Shown: positions 1-11,571 of the stretch, one piece after another | How positions within the stretch are numbered: the first letter of the stretch is position 1 | Layout: each line of letters opens with the position of its first letter | Source of the DNA: Pyricularia pennisetigena | Taxonomy: Eukaryota; Ascomycota; Sordariomycetes; Magnaporthales; Pyriculariaceae | NCBI RefSeq assembly: GCF_004337985.1 | Contig: NW_021940918.1 | Span: 3,069,014-3,133,013 of the forward strand | Reading direction: 5' to 3' | DNA: 64,000 nucleotides | The notes under the pieces: generated by a model | What the model was told of the DNA's origin: nothing | The model's database searches: none | The model's input: only the letters and a program-made list of their open reading frames with translations | Position numbers and translations under genes: made by a program

Positions 1-98
1 TTCCTTCTTTTGTGGTCTTGGCGACCATGTTTGCTGCTTTGCTGTTGATTCAAGAAACAAAGGCTAACATGAGCTTCTTCACCCCATTTAGTCTACAG

Positions 99-753
99 CC
101 ATACCTCTCAGGACAGCTACACGACCTTTATGCTCTCGGAGAAGGAGCTCGGCAATGCCGGCGCGTCTCGCGCCTCGATCTTGATGAAGGCCGGAGCCTG
201 CGTGGGTGGCACCATCATCGGTTACGCATCGCAGTGGCTGGGACGCCGCCGCGCCATCATCCTGAGCGCTCTGATCAGCGCCTGCTTGATCCCTGCCTGG
301 ATCCTGCCCGCCGACGAGGCCTCGCTCTCGGCCTCGGGCTTCTTCATGCAGTTCTTTGTGCAGGGCGCCTGGGGAGTCATCCCCATCCACCTGAACGAGC
401 TCTCGCCCGCCGCCTTCCGGTCGTCGTTCCCCGGCATCACCTACCAGCTGGGCAACATGATCTCGTCGCCGTCGGCCCAGATCGTTAACGCCATCGCCGA
501 GACCAACTTCATCCGCAACCACAAGGGCGACATCGTCGAGGCCTACGGCCCGACCATGGGTATCGCCACCGCCATCATCGCCATGGGCATCGTCACCTGG
601 ACGGCCTTTGGACCCGAGCGCAAGGGTCGCAAGTTCGAGCAGGAGCTGCCCGCCGGCGCCGCCAACGTTGTTCCGGAAAAGACGCTGGATGATGACTTGG
701 AGGCGGGCCACGTCGGGGAGAAGCCAGAGGCTACAACTGCTGAAAAGGCATAA
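99..753 (+). CDS. JEN1-like carboxylic acid transporter, C-terminal exon (partial)
   Basis: This is the last exon of a major facilitator superfamily protein of the sialate:H+ symporter/JEN1 lactate-pyruvate permease group, which imports short carboxylates with protons at the plasma membrane. The exon opens after an acceptor ending at base 98, with a CTAAC branch site at 63-67. It starts with HTSQDSYTTF, which matches the conserved JEN1 H-x-x-Q-D motif. Several hydrophobic helices follow, including a G-R-R-R loop after a helix and F-M-Q-F-F-V-Q-G-A-W-G, then an acidic, Ala-rich cytoplasmic tail ending at TAA. The N-terminal half lies left of the window. Bases 1-98 are probably intron. Family assignment is firm, but substrate is inferred from the family only. 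Confidence 0.85.
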
Positions 754-2006
754 AGACCTGTGGGCCCGACTGGTAAAGTGCGAATGATTAGATAGGGTTT
801 TGGAAAGGAAATAACAAGCGTTTTTTTGTCAAGATGGCAGTGTTTTTTTTTTTTTGCGAGTATTCTTTTTCATACATTTTCATATATTGGTAGACCAGAA
901 CATTCATAAAAGACTGCGCATCATGTCTTCATTTTTGCACCATGCCACTGTCAAAAAAGGTGACTCTCATCTACGTTTTGATGTTTCCTTGGCTCAAAGA
1001 GCGGAACGAGCCAGGCAGTGCCCAGGTAGCAGAGCCCAGGTCACCCTTGGACGAGGATATCAGGCTCCTCTTCCTGAGAGCTTTTAACACAAACACCCTT
1101 GGGGCTGAGGGGGGTTTGCCTGTCAACCAGAACCCGTGAACGCGACGCGCAGAACGCAGAAGACGGCGGTGTACCCGGGTGTCCTAAGGGCGATCCGCTG
1201 TCCAGCTTGGCGGCGAGAAGGGCTGAATATCGTCGCTGTATTCTCATGATGATACCGTTTCTGCTTCGATGAGGACGCTGAAGAGACAAAATGGCGTTGA
1301 AGTTGTTGTTTTCGCACACTATGCGAAGAGGTGGGAGGCGAGGGCTTTGTGCCGTTGATGTTGGAGGAAAATAGAGTTTGTGGTTAAACTTTTGTTAGCT
1401 TACTCTTTCTGTCTTGTTGTTTGCATGCACCCCAGTTGACTTACACCTTCATGCGGTTTGGACGTTGCCTTTGATCGATGCCTGCTGCTGAACAAGAAGC
1501 GGCGGTCTTGTGGTGGAACAGCGCGTCTTCGTTTGCTTTTCGTCCCTATGCCGCTCGTAGACACGGGCAGGTGAGCCTCCACGATCTAGTCCGCAGCACT
1601 TGGGCACGGCTCCAGTGTTGAGTAGCATGTGCTGACGACAGAGAGCGACACGGCAGTCAAGTATGCTTCGGATCCAACCTCAACATAGCCGCATCGGTCT
1701 ACCCACGTATTAATACACTCACAGAAAGAAACAAAAGGAATAATGGGTCTTGCTCAAAGTAAGAACTAAAATTCAACATGGTATTCTCGTAAGAACCCCC
1801 AACGCCAGCCAGCCCCTGAAAACTAAAAACTAAAACAGAGAGAAAAAAAAAGAAAAGGAATGTAGTGATATATAATGTTGCTTGCCAAGTCTAGCCAATC
1901 CGATATATACCGCACCTGACGAGATGCTATTCCAGGTATCTACTCACGACCAAAGAGAGAAAAAAAAAAAGGGTTCAACCATCCCCCGAACCAGTCCGCA
2001 CGCAAC
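754..2006. other. Intergenic, no gene seen
   Basis: The stretch between the transporter stop and the convergent glycosyltransferase stop has short unconvincing frames on both strands. It has a T run at 842-856 and an A-rich stretch near 1840-1860. These probably belong to 3' untranslated regions. Confidence 0.6.
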
Positions 2007-3338
2007 TCAGAACTGGCGCGCCGCTATCCTCTGCTGCTGCTCTTCGGACGACAGGGTCTTGAACTCGGCGACGTCCCTGTCCCACTTTGCGACGCAGACG
2101 GGGTCCCAGTTGCAGCGCTCGACCTCGCCGTAGGCCGGGTGGCTGAAGCGCGGGTGGCGGCTGGGCCAGTTGGAGGCGTGGTAGTGGTGCTTGACCAGGG
2201 CGCCCCTCGCGTTGTGGTTGCCCGAGTCCGAGTGGCCCTGGCCGGCGGCGAAGGCCTCGACGTCGAGCACGAGGATGCGGCTGACCACCTTGGACTCGTC
2301 CAGGTCGTGAAAGTCGTCCCACGTGATCTCGTTGCCGCCCGATTTCGACCGCCGCTTGGCCAGACGGCCACTGTCGCCGCCGCCGCCGCCGCTCGCCTCG
2401 TCGAGCTTCCTGCGCATGTTCATGTCCTCGAGCACGGCGATGGTAAAGGCGGACGGCCCCGTGCCCGAGATGACCTTGTCAAAGTCGAGCTGGACCTCGG
2501 AGACGGCCACGCCCTGCTCGACGGCCACGTCGTTGAGCCAGCTCATGATGTTCTCGATCAGGTTGAGCATGACGGTCAGCCGCGGCTTGGCCATAAAGGT
2601 CCACTGGCAGAAGGACTGGCTCTTGGAGCCCAGGATCGGGTGGTTGCGGAACTGCGGCTGGTCGATCTCGACGCCGATCACCAGGTCGATGTCCTCCTCG
2701 TTGTACCGCTCGGGGATGAAGCGGTGCACCGGCTTCAGCGCCTCGACGTCAATGTCGGCGTACACGCCGCCCTCGGCGTACATGACTATGTACCGCAGCA
2801 GGTCGGCCTTGATGATGGTGGCGTTGACGTTGCGGTAGAACTCGACAATGTCGGGCCTGTCGAACCCGTCCGGCCCAAAGTGGTACTCGACGTAGCCCAT
2901 GTCGTTGTCGTCCGTCAGGACCTCGTAGCGGAAGTTCGGGTTCCGCGCCGTCCACGTCCTCGCCGTCAGGGAGTCCCGCTCCGCAAACGACATGGGGTCC
3001 ACCTTCCACGTCTGCCATATCTTCCTGGGGAACTTGGTCGGCACCGTCCCGGAGCCCTGGAGCTTCTTCCCCTTGCTGAGGTAGTCCTTGTAGGCCTCTC
3101 TCCTGATCGCGAGGCCCCTCCCGCGTCCACCGACGCCCGTTCCCGGCATCGAGATTCCGACAATGTCGGCGTTCAGTATGAGGAGGACGATGCAGACGCA
3201 TACCAGGTACAGGGGCAGGCAGCGTCTGATTTGTGTCGGTAAGCGGTTCCGGAGGCTGATGGCCGGCTTGAGGTTGCCCATGCCCATCTTTGGCGAGAGC
3301 GGAGAGAGGGGCGAGCCCAGAAGTCTTGGGGAGCCCAT
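2007..3338 (-). CDS. OCH1-like glycosyltransferase, family GT32
   Basis: A single exon encodes 443 residues with type II Golgi membrane topology: a short cytoplasmic N-terminus, one membrane segment at about residues 41-58, and a lumenal catalytic domain. The domain has the GT32 hallmarks: FPRKIWQTWK near residue 103, KADLLRY near 178, and GGVYADIDVEAL with the metal-binding DxD at about 195-197. GT32 members of this kind (Och1, Hoc1) transfer alpha-mannose from GDP-mannose to N-glycans in the Golgi. A Gly/Ser and basic insertion near residues 325-345 is probably a species-specific loop. The first ATG is used, and a weaker alternative is residue 18. Exact acceptor specificity (OCH1 versus a paralogue) cannot be read from sequence. 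Confidence 0.88.
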   Translation of the reverse strand: MGSPRLLGSPLSPLSPKMGMGNLKPAISLRNRLPTQIRRCLPLYLVCVCIVLLILNADIVGISMPGTGVGGRGRGLAIRREAYKDYLSKGKKLQGSGTVPTKFPRKIWQTWKVDPMSFAERDSLTARTWTARNPNFRYEVLTDDNDMGYVEYHFGPDGFDRPDIVEFYRNVNATIIKADLLRYIVMYAEGGVYADIDVEALKPVHRFIPERYNEEDIDLVIGVEIDQPQFRNHPILGSKSQSFCQWTFMAKPRLTVMLNLIENIMSWLNDVAVEQGVAVSEVQLDFDKVISGTGPSAFTIAVLEDMNMRRKLDEASGGGGGDSGRLAKRRSKSGGNEITWDDFHDLDESKVVSRILVLDVEAFAAGQGHSDSGNHNARGALVKHHYHASNWPSRHPRFSHPAYGEVERCNWDPVCVAKWDRDVAEFKTLSSEEQQQRIAARQF

Positions 3339-3355
3339 GGTTGCGCGGGTTGAGT

Positions 3356-3356
<1 letters not shown>

Positions 3357-3396
<40 letters not shown>

Positions 3397-3402
3397 GTGT
3401 AA
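3357..3402 (+). repeat. (GT)n microsatellite, first copy
   Basis: GT dinucleotides, about 14 units, pass into GTGTAT variants. It lies just upstream of the glycosyltransferase start and is a shorter version of the tract at 3527-3638. Confidence 0.9.
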
Positions 3403-3525
3403 GTGTGTGGCTATCACAGAGCGAATGTGGTCGCTGGCCCTGTCCTCACGAGGACGGTTTGTATGAAGAAAGCTTGCTATTTCGGCTCGAGTATTTCCCA
3501 AGCCTCTTCCTAGCTGCTTCTTGGT

Positions 3526-3526
3526 N
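3526..3526. other. Single-base assembly gap
   Basis: One N separates two copies of the same roughly 170-bp sequence (about 3357-3525 and 3585-3753, offset 228). It most likely marks two contig ends that overlap but were not merged. Confidence 0.85.
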
Positions 3527-3624
<98 letters not shown>

Positions 3625-3638
3625 GTGTAAGTGTGTGG
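3527..3638 (+). repeat. (GT)n microsatellite, second copy
   Basis: About 42 GT units are followed by the same GTGTATGTGTAT variant seen in the first copy. The downstream unique flank is identical to that of the first copy. Confidence 0.9.
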
Positions 3639-3753
3639 CTATCACAGAGCGAATGTGGTCGCTGGCCCTGTCCTCACGAGGACGGTTTGTATGAAGAAAG
3701 CTTGCTATTTCGGCTCGAGTATTTCCCAAGCCTCTTCCTAGCTGCTTCTTGGT

Positions 3754-6700
3754 AGTTTTGCTTTCTGCAGTGCTGAAAAGCTCAAGATAAACTTCAAGTC
3801 CAAGAGATAGACTGCCAAGTTTGGCAAACCGGTTGAGGCTTTTTGACTCTTTTTTTTTTCTTCTTCTTTTTTATGGGGATGGTGTCAGCTCAAAAAGAAC
3901 GGTGAGCTGAGGGATTTCGACAGAAGATTCTATCTCGGCCAGTACCTTTTGTCCAAAGAATAAAAAGAAGACAAGACTGGCAGGTAGGGATGAATCAGAG
4001 GGACGATGACGATTATGTCAAATGCTAACATGGACTTGTTTGAGTTTATACAATCCTGTAGTACGGACGAAGAAGACGACAAGGCGAGCACAAACAAGGG
4101 CACCAAAACGTCTAGTGCAGCACACGAGGTGACACTGTAGGAAAGACAAAAAACCGAGACGACCAAAGGGCCAGAAGTTTCGAGTCTGATATTTTCGAGT
4201 CGGAGGCGCAACGCGCGGACCGGACGGAGGGGGAAACACAGGTGGGAAAAATAGAAACAATAACGTCACGCCCCTAAGGAAAAAAAAAAAAAAAAAGATT
4301 TTGAATCTCTGTCTGGACCTTTAGTCCCCTCCCCGGGAAGCACGCTATCAAGTCGGTCAGGGGTAATGGACAAAACTCGACATTCCCACACCATCCCCGG
4401 GTCGCCGATAAGCGACGCTAGCATAGTAGGACTACACAGTACTAACAAGGTAGTGGCAGTAGCATCAGCAGCAGCAGCGGCAGCAGCACGCGAATAACTG
4501 CCCGAAAAAGGATCCCGCATTAAACAAGCAGTTTTTTTGATGTAACGCGGCACCATTATGGAGGGGGTTTGAGCCGAGGAATTGAGCGTACGACGTATGG
4601 AGAAGGGAATGGGGGTAGCTTGCTTCGGGAGGCGCATTACGCCACAGAATACGAGTGAGTGAGTGAGTTGAGTTGGTTAGGTGCAGACTGGGAAACCCGG
4701 CTTGAGGCTTGCAGATTTCGACCCAGGGAAATTGCTGGGCGTTTGCGGGGCCGCCCATCGCAAGAAAGAGTGACAAGAAACCCGTCTGGCTGGACAAACG
4801 GATTCCCAACATGGAAATTGATGTTTTGTTTGCGCTGCGGCTTTGTAGACAGGGATCATGATGGCTGTTGTTGTTGCTTGCACCTTATGAGGGTGGAGCC
4901 TTGAACTCTAGCCACTTTGTATCCCTGTACTGTACCCCATACGGTACGACGCTGAGTGAGGGGAAGGCGGGTGCATGAGCGCACAGTATCACTCGGTACG
5001 GGGAACCATGTAAATATGTGTGTACTTGTAATATGCGGTACAAAAGCAACAACAGACCGGGCACTTGTCAGAATCTGGAAGTTCAGTTCAGTGATGTGCT
5101 GTGCTGTACAACGAATAATCGCAACACTGGCCTCAATGACGTTTGTGTTTTATTTTTGTTCCTAGGGTTTTTATTGTATCGTGGTCGGATTAGGTCGGAT
5201 TGTCCAACCCCTGATTCGGTACATTAGGGTGACAGGCTGACAATCGTGTCGACGGCAAAAGAAGAGGTAAATTTCTTCGAGAACAGGGAAGCCGGTACCC
5301 TAGGAACTGGCCCCACGTTCTCGGACGCGGACGGATCGATTCATTCATTAACCTTTGAGGCTGCAGAACACATTGGATGGTTTTTTTGTTCTTTTTTTTT
5401 TTTTTCCTTTTTGACTCTGATTGTCAAGGGCTTCAAGACCAAGGCAGTTAGTTGAGGGCCCCTGGCTGGCCACTCGCAGATGAGACCGCTTTCAGGGCCG
5501 TTCAACGGTGGCGGTCTGGCATGTGTGTCGGGGGGTGGGGCTGAAGATGGCGGGTGTGGTGCCAGACAAGACAGGAGCGAGTGCCTGACAGCCCAGAACG
5601 TTAGCTAACTTGCTTGCACTTGCCAGCCAAGCTAATCTACGATGGTTACCACCATAATGCCAATATGGAAGCTAACTACCAAGACTGCCTGCCTACCTCG
5701 TTGGGTTGATTGACGAGTTAAACGCTAAACGCCACGCCAAGTGGGTAGAAGGCGCTCTCTTGCCAGCACGAGCCATATGAAGTAGTAGGTCTCCTCTTGG
5801 CTTTTCTCTTTTCTCGTTTATCAAGCTTTTTGCTACTGGCAGGACATGCATATTGTTGCCGAGCACAGTATGCATAAATCTTCATCTGTCAGCAACTCTC
5901 GGATAAATGACCTATGGTTTTTGGTGTTGTAACAAATGCAAAAAAAAGTGTGATCCAGGGCCATCAGATGCAAGAACAGACAGAGTAAACGACGTCTGAA
6001 ATCTCGATGCAGGATGTGCTGCCCTTCCCAGTCAAAGCGCGAGGGACCAGCAGCCCAAAAAGATCACCCGCGCTATTGCCGTAGCAAGTAGGCCGGCCCG
6101 CCACAAGCTGCAGTGTGACAAGGCTTCACTACCACCTCCTTGCGGAGCAACTGGCCAGTAACGACAGCCACCTAGCCTGCAGTCGCACCAAAAAGCTCGT
6201 GAGATCCTGGCTTGTTTCCTGCATCCAGTCACAAACAAACATCGATAACCCCTCATCAACCTCGGTACCTTTTTTTGTTTATTCAGTGGAACCACTTCCG
6301 GCATTATTGAATCCGTTCTGTTTGACGACCTTTTTTTTTTTGGGTCTGTTTCCAGTTTCGTTGTTCCAAGCTCTCAAGTGGCTCGCTTACACGCTTTTTT
6401 CTTTTTTGCACTTGTCAGCAACCAACTAATCAAAATAAGCGGCTTGCCTTCAGTCCATCCGATTTCCCAACCAGTCCCATCAACCTTTGTTGCATCGCAT
6501 CCCGTCACTCCGAGCGGTGCAGCTGCCGAGACACGGTGTGGTTTCCAACTACAGACCTTGATTGTTTTAGCGTGACGTAGGCATCCCCCCTTCTATAACG
6601 TTTACCAGTTGGCCGGGTGGGTATGACCATTGCAAACAAGCTTGCTTACTATCAAGCTCAGAGTGCAAATTTTATGAATCGTATTCACCAAGTCTAAATG

Positions 6701-7030
6701 ACTACAACAAACAAAAAGATACAACATCAAGGACCAAGCAGCACCAGCATCATCTGATCGGGCCTTTGGTGATCTGTTGCTCAGCCACTGCTAAAGACGT
6801 GTCTTCCGTCCGAATTTTTTTGTTTTTTTGTTTTTGTTTTTGTTTTTGTCTTTTTTTCTACTGGACCGAGAAAACAGTTATTGCTCTCCAAAACCAACGG
6901 TTGCTTCTTCCCGTCTCAATCCAATTCGGCGATCTACCTCGCATCTTACACATCACATTACCTTCATCTCGGGGAGGCAGACATTCGCTACACCAAAAAA
7001 AAACGGAAAATCCAAAAAAACCAAAAAGAA
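3754..7030. other. Long intergenic region, no gene seen
   Basis: About 3.3 kb lies between two divergently transcribed genes. Frames here are short and of random composition, with homopolymer runs at 3851-3861, 4279-4296, 5392-5405 and 6331-6341 and a small CAG/CAGCAG-rich patch near 4465-4490. It may hold long 5' leaders or a noncoding transcript, but nothing in the sequence proves it. Confidence 0.5.
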
Positions 7031-8575
7031 ATGCCGCCAAACCAAGGCATACTCGACGGCGGTGGCCAATGGGAGGAAATAAAGGAGGAACTCTACTATG
7101 ACCACATGAGTAGCGCCTCCAGCGATGGCAGCATTAGTCCCATCGGAAGCCTCAAGAGCATTCCCGGCAGCAAGGGCAAGAGTTTGCTCGGCCGAGCCGC
7201 ATCTTCGCTCTTGTGGCGAGCAAGAAGCCCGCACACCGCACGGGGCGACCTGAGACGGACGGCCTATCTCGATGGCGTCCGTGGCTTTGCCGCATTCATG
7301 GTTTACCTACAACACCACCAAATCTGGGCACACAACGACAAGGCTCACAAGGTGTTTGAGTCTTCCTTTGGCACCAATGGTCAGGTGTACCTGGCTACGC
7401 TTCCCGGAGTGAGGACATTTTTTGTCGGCGGGCACTTTGCCGTCGCAGTGTTTTTCATCATATCCGGCTACGTCCTGTCGACCAAGCCCCTGTCCCTCAT
7501 CCACGCCGGCGACCATGCCCGGCTCTCAGAAAACGTCGGGTCCGCTCTCTTCAGGAGATGGCTGCGGTTGTACCTCCCCCTGATCGTGACGACGTTTTCC
7601 TTCATGGCCTTTTGGAACCTCAGCCGGGTCTGGGTGTACGGCATGATGCACGAGCAGACGTTTCGCGACGAGCTCTGGCGCTGGTATGCCGAGGGCAAGA
7701 ACTTCACCTTTGTCTTCACGCAGGGCGGGGAGCCCTTTTTCCGATACAACCCGCACCTGTGGTCGATACCGGCAGAGTTCAAAGGCTCCATCGTGGTGTA
7801 CACGACGCTGATTGCACTGGCCCGATGTACCCGCAACGCACGACTCTTGTGCATGGTCGGTCTGATGTACTACTTCATGTACATCGCCGACGGGTGGTAC
7901 GGCGCCATGTTCGTCATGGGCATGTTTCAGTGCGAGATGGACCTGCTGTCGGCAAAGGGGGAGCTGCCGTCGCTCCTGGCGAGGTACAGCGGCGTCGGCC
8001 CCATCAAGAAGCTCGTCCTGTGGCACCTCTTTGCGCTCGCCGTCTACCTGGGCGGGGTCCCGTCCCCCGACCTCAAGATCGAATCCCTCCGAGCCAACAG
8101 GGGATGGTACTACCTGTCGTTCCTCAAGCCGCAGGCGGTGTTTGACTACAAGTGGTTCTACCTCTTCTTTGCCGCGTCCATCACCATCGCTGTCATCCCG
8201 CGCCTGCCGTCGCTGAAGCGCTTCTTCGAGACGCGCTTCTGCCAGTACCTGGGCCGCATCTCGTACGGTCTGTACCTGTCCCACGGACCCGTCATGTGGC
8301 TGGTCGGGGACCGCGTCTACACCGCCGTGGGGTGGCACGGCGAGGAGCAGGTCAAGAACCTGCCGGGCTGGGTCGACAAGTTCCCGCTCCCCAAGACGGG
8401 ACCGTTTGGCATGGAGCTGGGATACCTGCTGCCGCATCTCATCCTGCTGCCGTTGACGCTGTGGGTGTCGGAGCTTGTCACGCGGTTTGTGGATGAGCCC
8501 AGTGTGCGATTCTCGCAGTGGTTATATGGCAAGACGCTTGCTCCCAAGCCAACCAAGGCAACAGGGGAGGCGTAG
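7031..8575 (+). CDS. Membrane acyltransferase, acyltransferase-3 family
   Basis: A single exon of 514 residues when started at the ATG preceded by AAAAGAA. The frame stays open 150 bases upstream, but through A-rich leader sequence. After about 75 Ser/Gly-rich residues comes YLDGVRGFAAFMVYLQHH, the acyltransferase-3 opening motif with its putative catalytic His. FFVGGHFAVAVFFIISGYVLS follows in the usual second helix, and GRISYGLYLSHGPVMWL lies near the end. About ten hydrophobic segments are visible. Family members O-acylate sugars or lipophilic small molecules in a membrane. No biosynthetic partner genes are adjacent, so the substrate is unknown. Confidence 0.87.
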   Translation: MPPNQGILDGGGQWEEIKEELYYDHMSSASSDGSISPIGSLKSIPGSKGKSLLGRAASSLLWRARSPHTARGDLRRTAYLDGVRGFAAFMVYLQHHQIWAHNDKAHKVFESSFGTNGQVYLATLPGVRTFFVGGHFAVAVFFIISGYVLSTKPLSLIHAGDHARLSENVGSALFRRWLRLYLPLIVTTFSFMAFWNLSRVWVYGMMHEQTFRDELWRWYAEGKNFTFVFTQGGEPFFRYNPHLWSIPAEFKGSIVVYTTLIALARCTRNARLLCMVGLMYYFMYIADGWYGAMFVMGMFQCEMDLLSAKGELPSLLARYSGVGPIKKLVLWHLFALAVYLGGVPSPDLKIESLRANRGWYYLSFLKPQAVFDYKWFYLFFAASITIAVIPRLPSLKRFFETRFCQYLGRISYGLYLSHGPVMWLVGDRVYTAVGWHGEEQVKNLPGWVDKFPLPKTGPFGMELGYLLPHLILLPLTLWVSELVTRFVDEPSVRFSQWLYGKTLAPKPTKATGEA

Positions 8576-9945
8576 AGTTCATGATTAGAGTTTTTTTTTT
8601 TCTCTCCTTCTTATTGATTAAGAATTCGGTTTCTATACAATACTCGGTCATTTCCTAGCTGATTGGCAAAATTGAAGCGTGGTTTACTTTTTTTTTTTTT
8701 TTTATTGTATGTGGCCTATTCCCAACCTTGACATTTGATTTCAACCTTCCCCCCTTCTGCATTTCTTGTGGAATTACATACATGGCTCGAAAGCCTTGAT
8801 TGGTATATACGACGTATATGAGGAACGATAGAGAAGTAGCAAAATCATAAAAAAATAAGAAAAAGAAAAAAAACATGTGCCGCACAATAAACCGAGTCAA
8901 CATCACATGCCGGCCCATGTCAGACTTCCAAGGAGAGCGGATACGTCCAACGAACCCCAACCCCGGGCGTATTTCTTCCCCGCATGATCGACCCTCTCCC
9001 CACGGTTCAATTACTGCGGGATTTCCATCTTGGGTAGCAAAAGCATTAAAGATCGCCTCATTCCCCCTTCACCCCTGTTCACCTTCCAAGTTCTGTCCAA
9101 CCAACCAACCAGTCGAGGGTTAAAGCATGGCATCGGGGCCTAGTCCCAAAGTAGTAAATGCGCACACACACTGGGGCTGCCATGCTTTTTTTTTTACTTT
9201 TTTTTTTTCTTTTTACAAGTTGACGTTTCCCGGCTGCCGCCCCGTACTGCGTAAATCGATGCTGCCGATCGATGGGAGCGGGGAAACTTGCACACCAAAA
9301 CACATGTCAAATATTTTTTTTTTTTTTTGATTGCAGTAAAACAGCTTCCACCTGCACGTTTTGGGTCGGGCTGAATTGCCAGGTAGGGAAGGTTTTATCA
9401 TGCACTCGGCTTGATGCAGTGGAGATTGTTACGGCAAATCTCAATCAATATTTTGTGTCTACTGCTAGTACGCGCAGTACGAAGTTGCTACTCGGCCCCA
9501 AAGTTCCACCGGACCCCCTTGCAGGCCTTGCAAGCCACGCGAAGCCTTGAAAGTTAAGTTGGTTCAAGGGAGGGGGTTTTTTTTTTTTTTTGTTTTGGCA
9601 TATGTCCGCGCTAGAGTCCAAACTATCCGTTTTTGACAGGTATTCGGGCCAAGGTGCACCAAATCTCGGGGGGGCTGCTGTCAAATCGTGGTAGTCGCTG
9701 CAGAAACAATTAGTGGGTGTCACTACTGTTAATCCCACTGCTCTTTTCCCGTCGGCACTGGGAACACACACTCCCAAAAACAAAGTAAAAATTGAAGAAA
9801 AAAAGACCTCTCAGCTCAGGAGCCACCCATCTGAACTTTTTATTTTATTTTTGCTGTGGCGACCCCCGAGCCAGAAACAGGACGGAAATAGCAGCTGGGC
9901 TCGTTTCCCTTAGTCAGTAAATTAAGACTTTGCGCAGGCAGGATC
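8576..9945. other. Intergenic, no gene seen
   Basis: No convincing coding frame is seen. T runs occur at about 8688-8703, 9186-9210, 9314-9328 and 9578-9592. The rest looks like ordinary noncoding sequence. Confidence 0.55.
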
Positions 9946-11571
9946 ATGCTTTCTAGGGAAGCGAGGCGATTCGTCGTCCTATATGTTCCCTTGATTACAG
10001 CCATCTTCCTTAGCATTCGTCTGATCCGGAAACACACCACTCCCCAGGACCCGAGCCAGCAGCTGCGGTGGATACACCCAGCGTCGCCGAAATGGGGCTC
10101 GAGGCCCAGTGTCAAAGACGCAGCGGTCGCAAAACACATTGGGCACGCCGACGACGACGGCGGCAGTGAGATCACCGCAGCAGCATTGCCGCAACAGCAT
10201 GACGAAAAAGCCCCCTCGCCGCCAGACACCCCTCAGATGGTCACATCGCAGACGGCGCCCGAAGAGCTCGGCGCGAAGCTGCTGCTGCCGCCGCCGCTGT
10301 CGACGGATCCCTTCCAGGGCGCGTCTCAGGCGGTCCCGGCCACTCACGTGGTCGTCTCGTCTTCGGGCGAGCTGAACCCTGTCGACGCGGCAGCAAAAGC
10401 AGCAGGGGCAGGGGGTGCCATGCCTTTCAGGCCGCTCGTGTTCGGCGGGCGCACCACCATCAACCCAAACGTGCTGCCGCACCCGACCAAGAGGGACACG
10501 TACGTCATGGTGGCGCAGGAGCACCCGCCGCCGCCCGACTCGTTCGGCACCTTCACCGAGCTCACGTGCGACGCCGCGCTCAACCGCCGCGGCGAGCTCG
10601 CCTGCGTCACCTTCCCCGTGCCGCTGGCCATCGAGCCCACCCGGACCAAGGGCAACAACGCCTGCGACGACCCGACCAAACCCGGCCTCGAGCTGCTGCA
10701 GATCAACCGGGGCCCGCACGACGCGCGCGTGTTCTTCGGCCCCACCGGCGGGGACCCACTGGTCTCGTACGGGAGCAACTCGGGCTTTACGTGCTTTGGG
10801 CAGTGGATACAGGACTTTTGTGCGGTGAGCCGCTGGGGCGAGCAGCAGCAGCAGCAGCAGCTCGACGACGGGACCAGCGCGCCGGCGGACCGGCTCTTTG
10901 CGCGCGGCACCGAGATGCAGCGGCCGGCGGGCGACGGCTACTCGGCGGTGGAGAAGAACTTCTTCGTGTTCTGGGACCGGGACGGCGTGGCGCACGCGCA
11001 CCACGCCATGCACCCGAGGCGGGTGCTGGGGCGACTGGGCGCGGACGGCAGCGTGGGCCGGGACCTGGGGCGCGACACGGCGGCGGCGGACGGCGCGTGC
11101 ATGGCGCGCCACCTGCCGAACCTGGACCGGATTCCCTGGCCGGTGGGCCCCGGCGACGAGGACGACTCGATCCACCAGTCGACCAACTCGCTCGCCGTCA
11201 CGCTGTGCCGGCGCGCGGACGCGGGCTGCCGGCCCGGGCCCGACAACACCTTCGTCGCGACCGTGGTGCAGCACAAGCGCTACCGCAGCTTCCGCAGCTC
11301 CTACGAGGCGTACGTGGTGCTGTTTCGCCAGGAGGCCCCGTTTGCGCTGCACGCCGTCTCGCGCAGGCCGCTGTGGATCTCGGGTCGGAGGACCACCGCC
11401 GAGAGGACCGAGATGTTTTACATCACGTCGCTGAATTGGATGAGGCCCGGCCAGGGCTACCATGGGTACCTGGACGACGTTGTACTTGCCGGATTCGGCA
11501 TCGAGGACGAGAGGTCGGCGGTGCTGGACGTCAGGGCTGGGGATTTGTTTCAGGATTTGGGGCTGTGTTGA
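9946..11571 (+). CDS. Membrane-anchored protein of unknown function, possible GH130-like beta-propeller
   Basis: A single exon encodes 541 residues. A short basic N-terminus precedes a hydrophobic anchor at about residues 9-24, then a low-complexity Pro/Ala stalk to about residue 165, then a globular domain. This layout is type II, as in Golgi enzymes. The domain contains GPHDARVFFGPTGGDPLVSYG and GQWIQDF, and ends with a long stretch of beta-type segments. The GPHDAR...SYG pattern resembles the G-x-E-D-x-R...Y signature of GH130/GT108 mannoside phosphorylases and mannosyltransferases, which are five-bladed propellers. That link is my inference. A run of six Gln near residue 302 is a local insertion. 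Third-codon positions are strongly G/C, as in its neighbours. Confidence 0.75.
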   Translation: MLSREARRFVVLYVPLITAIFLSIRLIRKHTTPQDPSQQLRWIHPASPKWGSRPSVKDAAVAKHIGHADDDGGSEITAAALPQQHDEKAPSPPDTPQMVTSQTAPEELGAKLLLPPPLSTDPFQGASQAVPATHVVVSSSGELNPVDAAAKAAGAGGAMPFRPLVFGGRTTINPNVLPHPTKRDTYVMVAQEHPPPPDSFGTFTELTCDAALNRRGELACVTFPVPLAIEPTRTKGNNACDDPTKPGLELLQINRGPHDARVFFGPTGGDPLVSYGSNSGFTCFGQWIQDFCAVSRWGEQQQQQQLDDGTSAPADRLFARGTEMQRPAGDGYSAVEKNFFVFWDRDGVAHAHHAMHPRRVLGRLGADGSVGRDLGRDTAAADGACMARHLPNLDRIPWPVGPGDEDDSIHQSTNSLAVTLCRRADAGCRPGPDNTFVATVVQHKRYRSFRSSYEAYVVLFRQEAPFALHAVSRRPLWISGRRTTAERTEMFYITSLNWMRPGQGYHGYLDDVVLAGFGIEDERSAVLDVRAGDLFQDLGLC

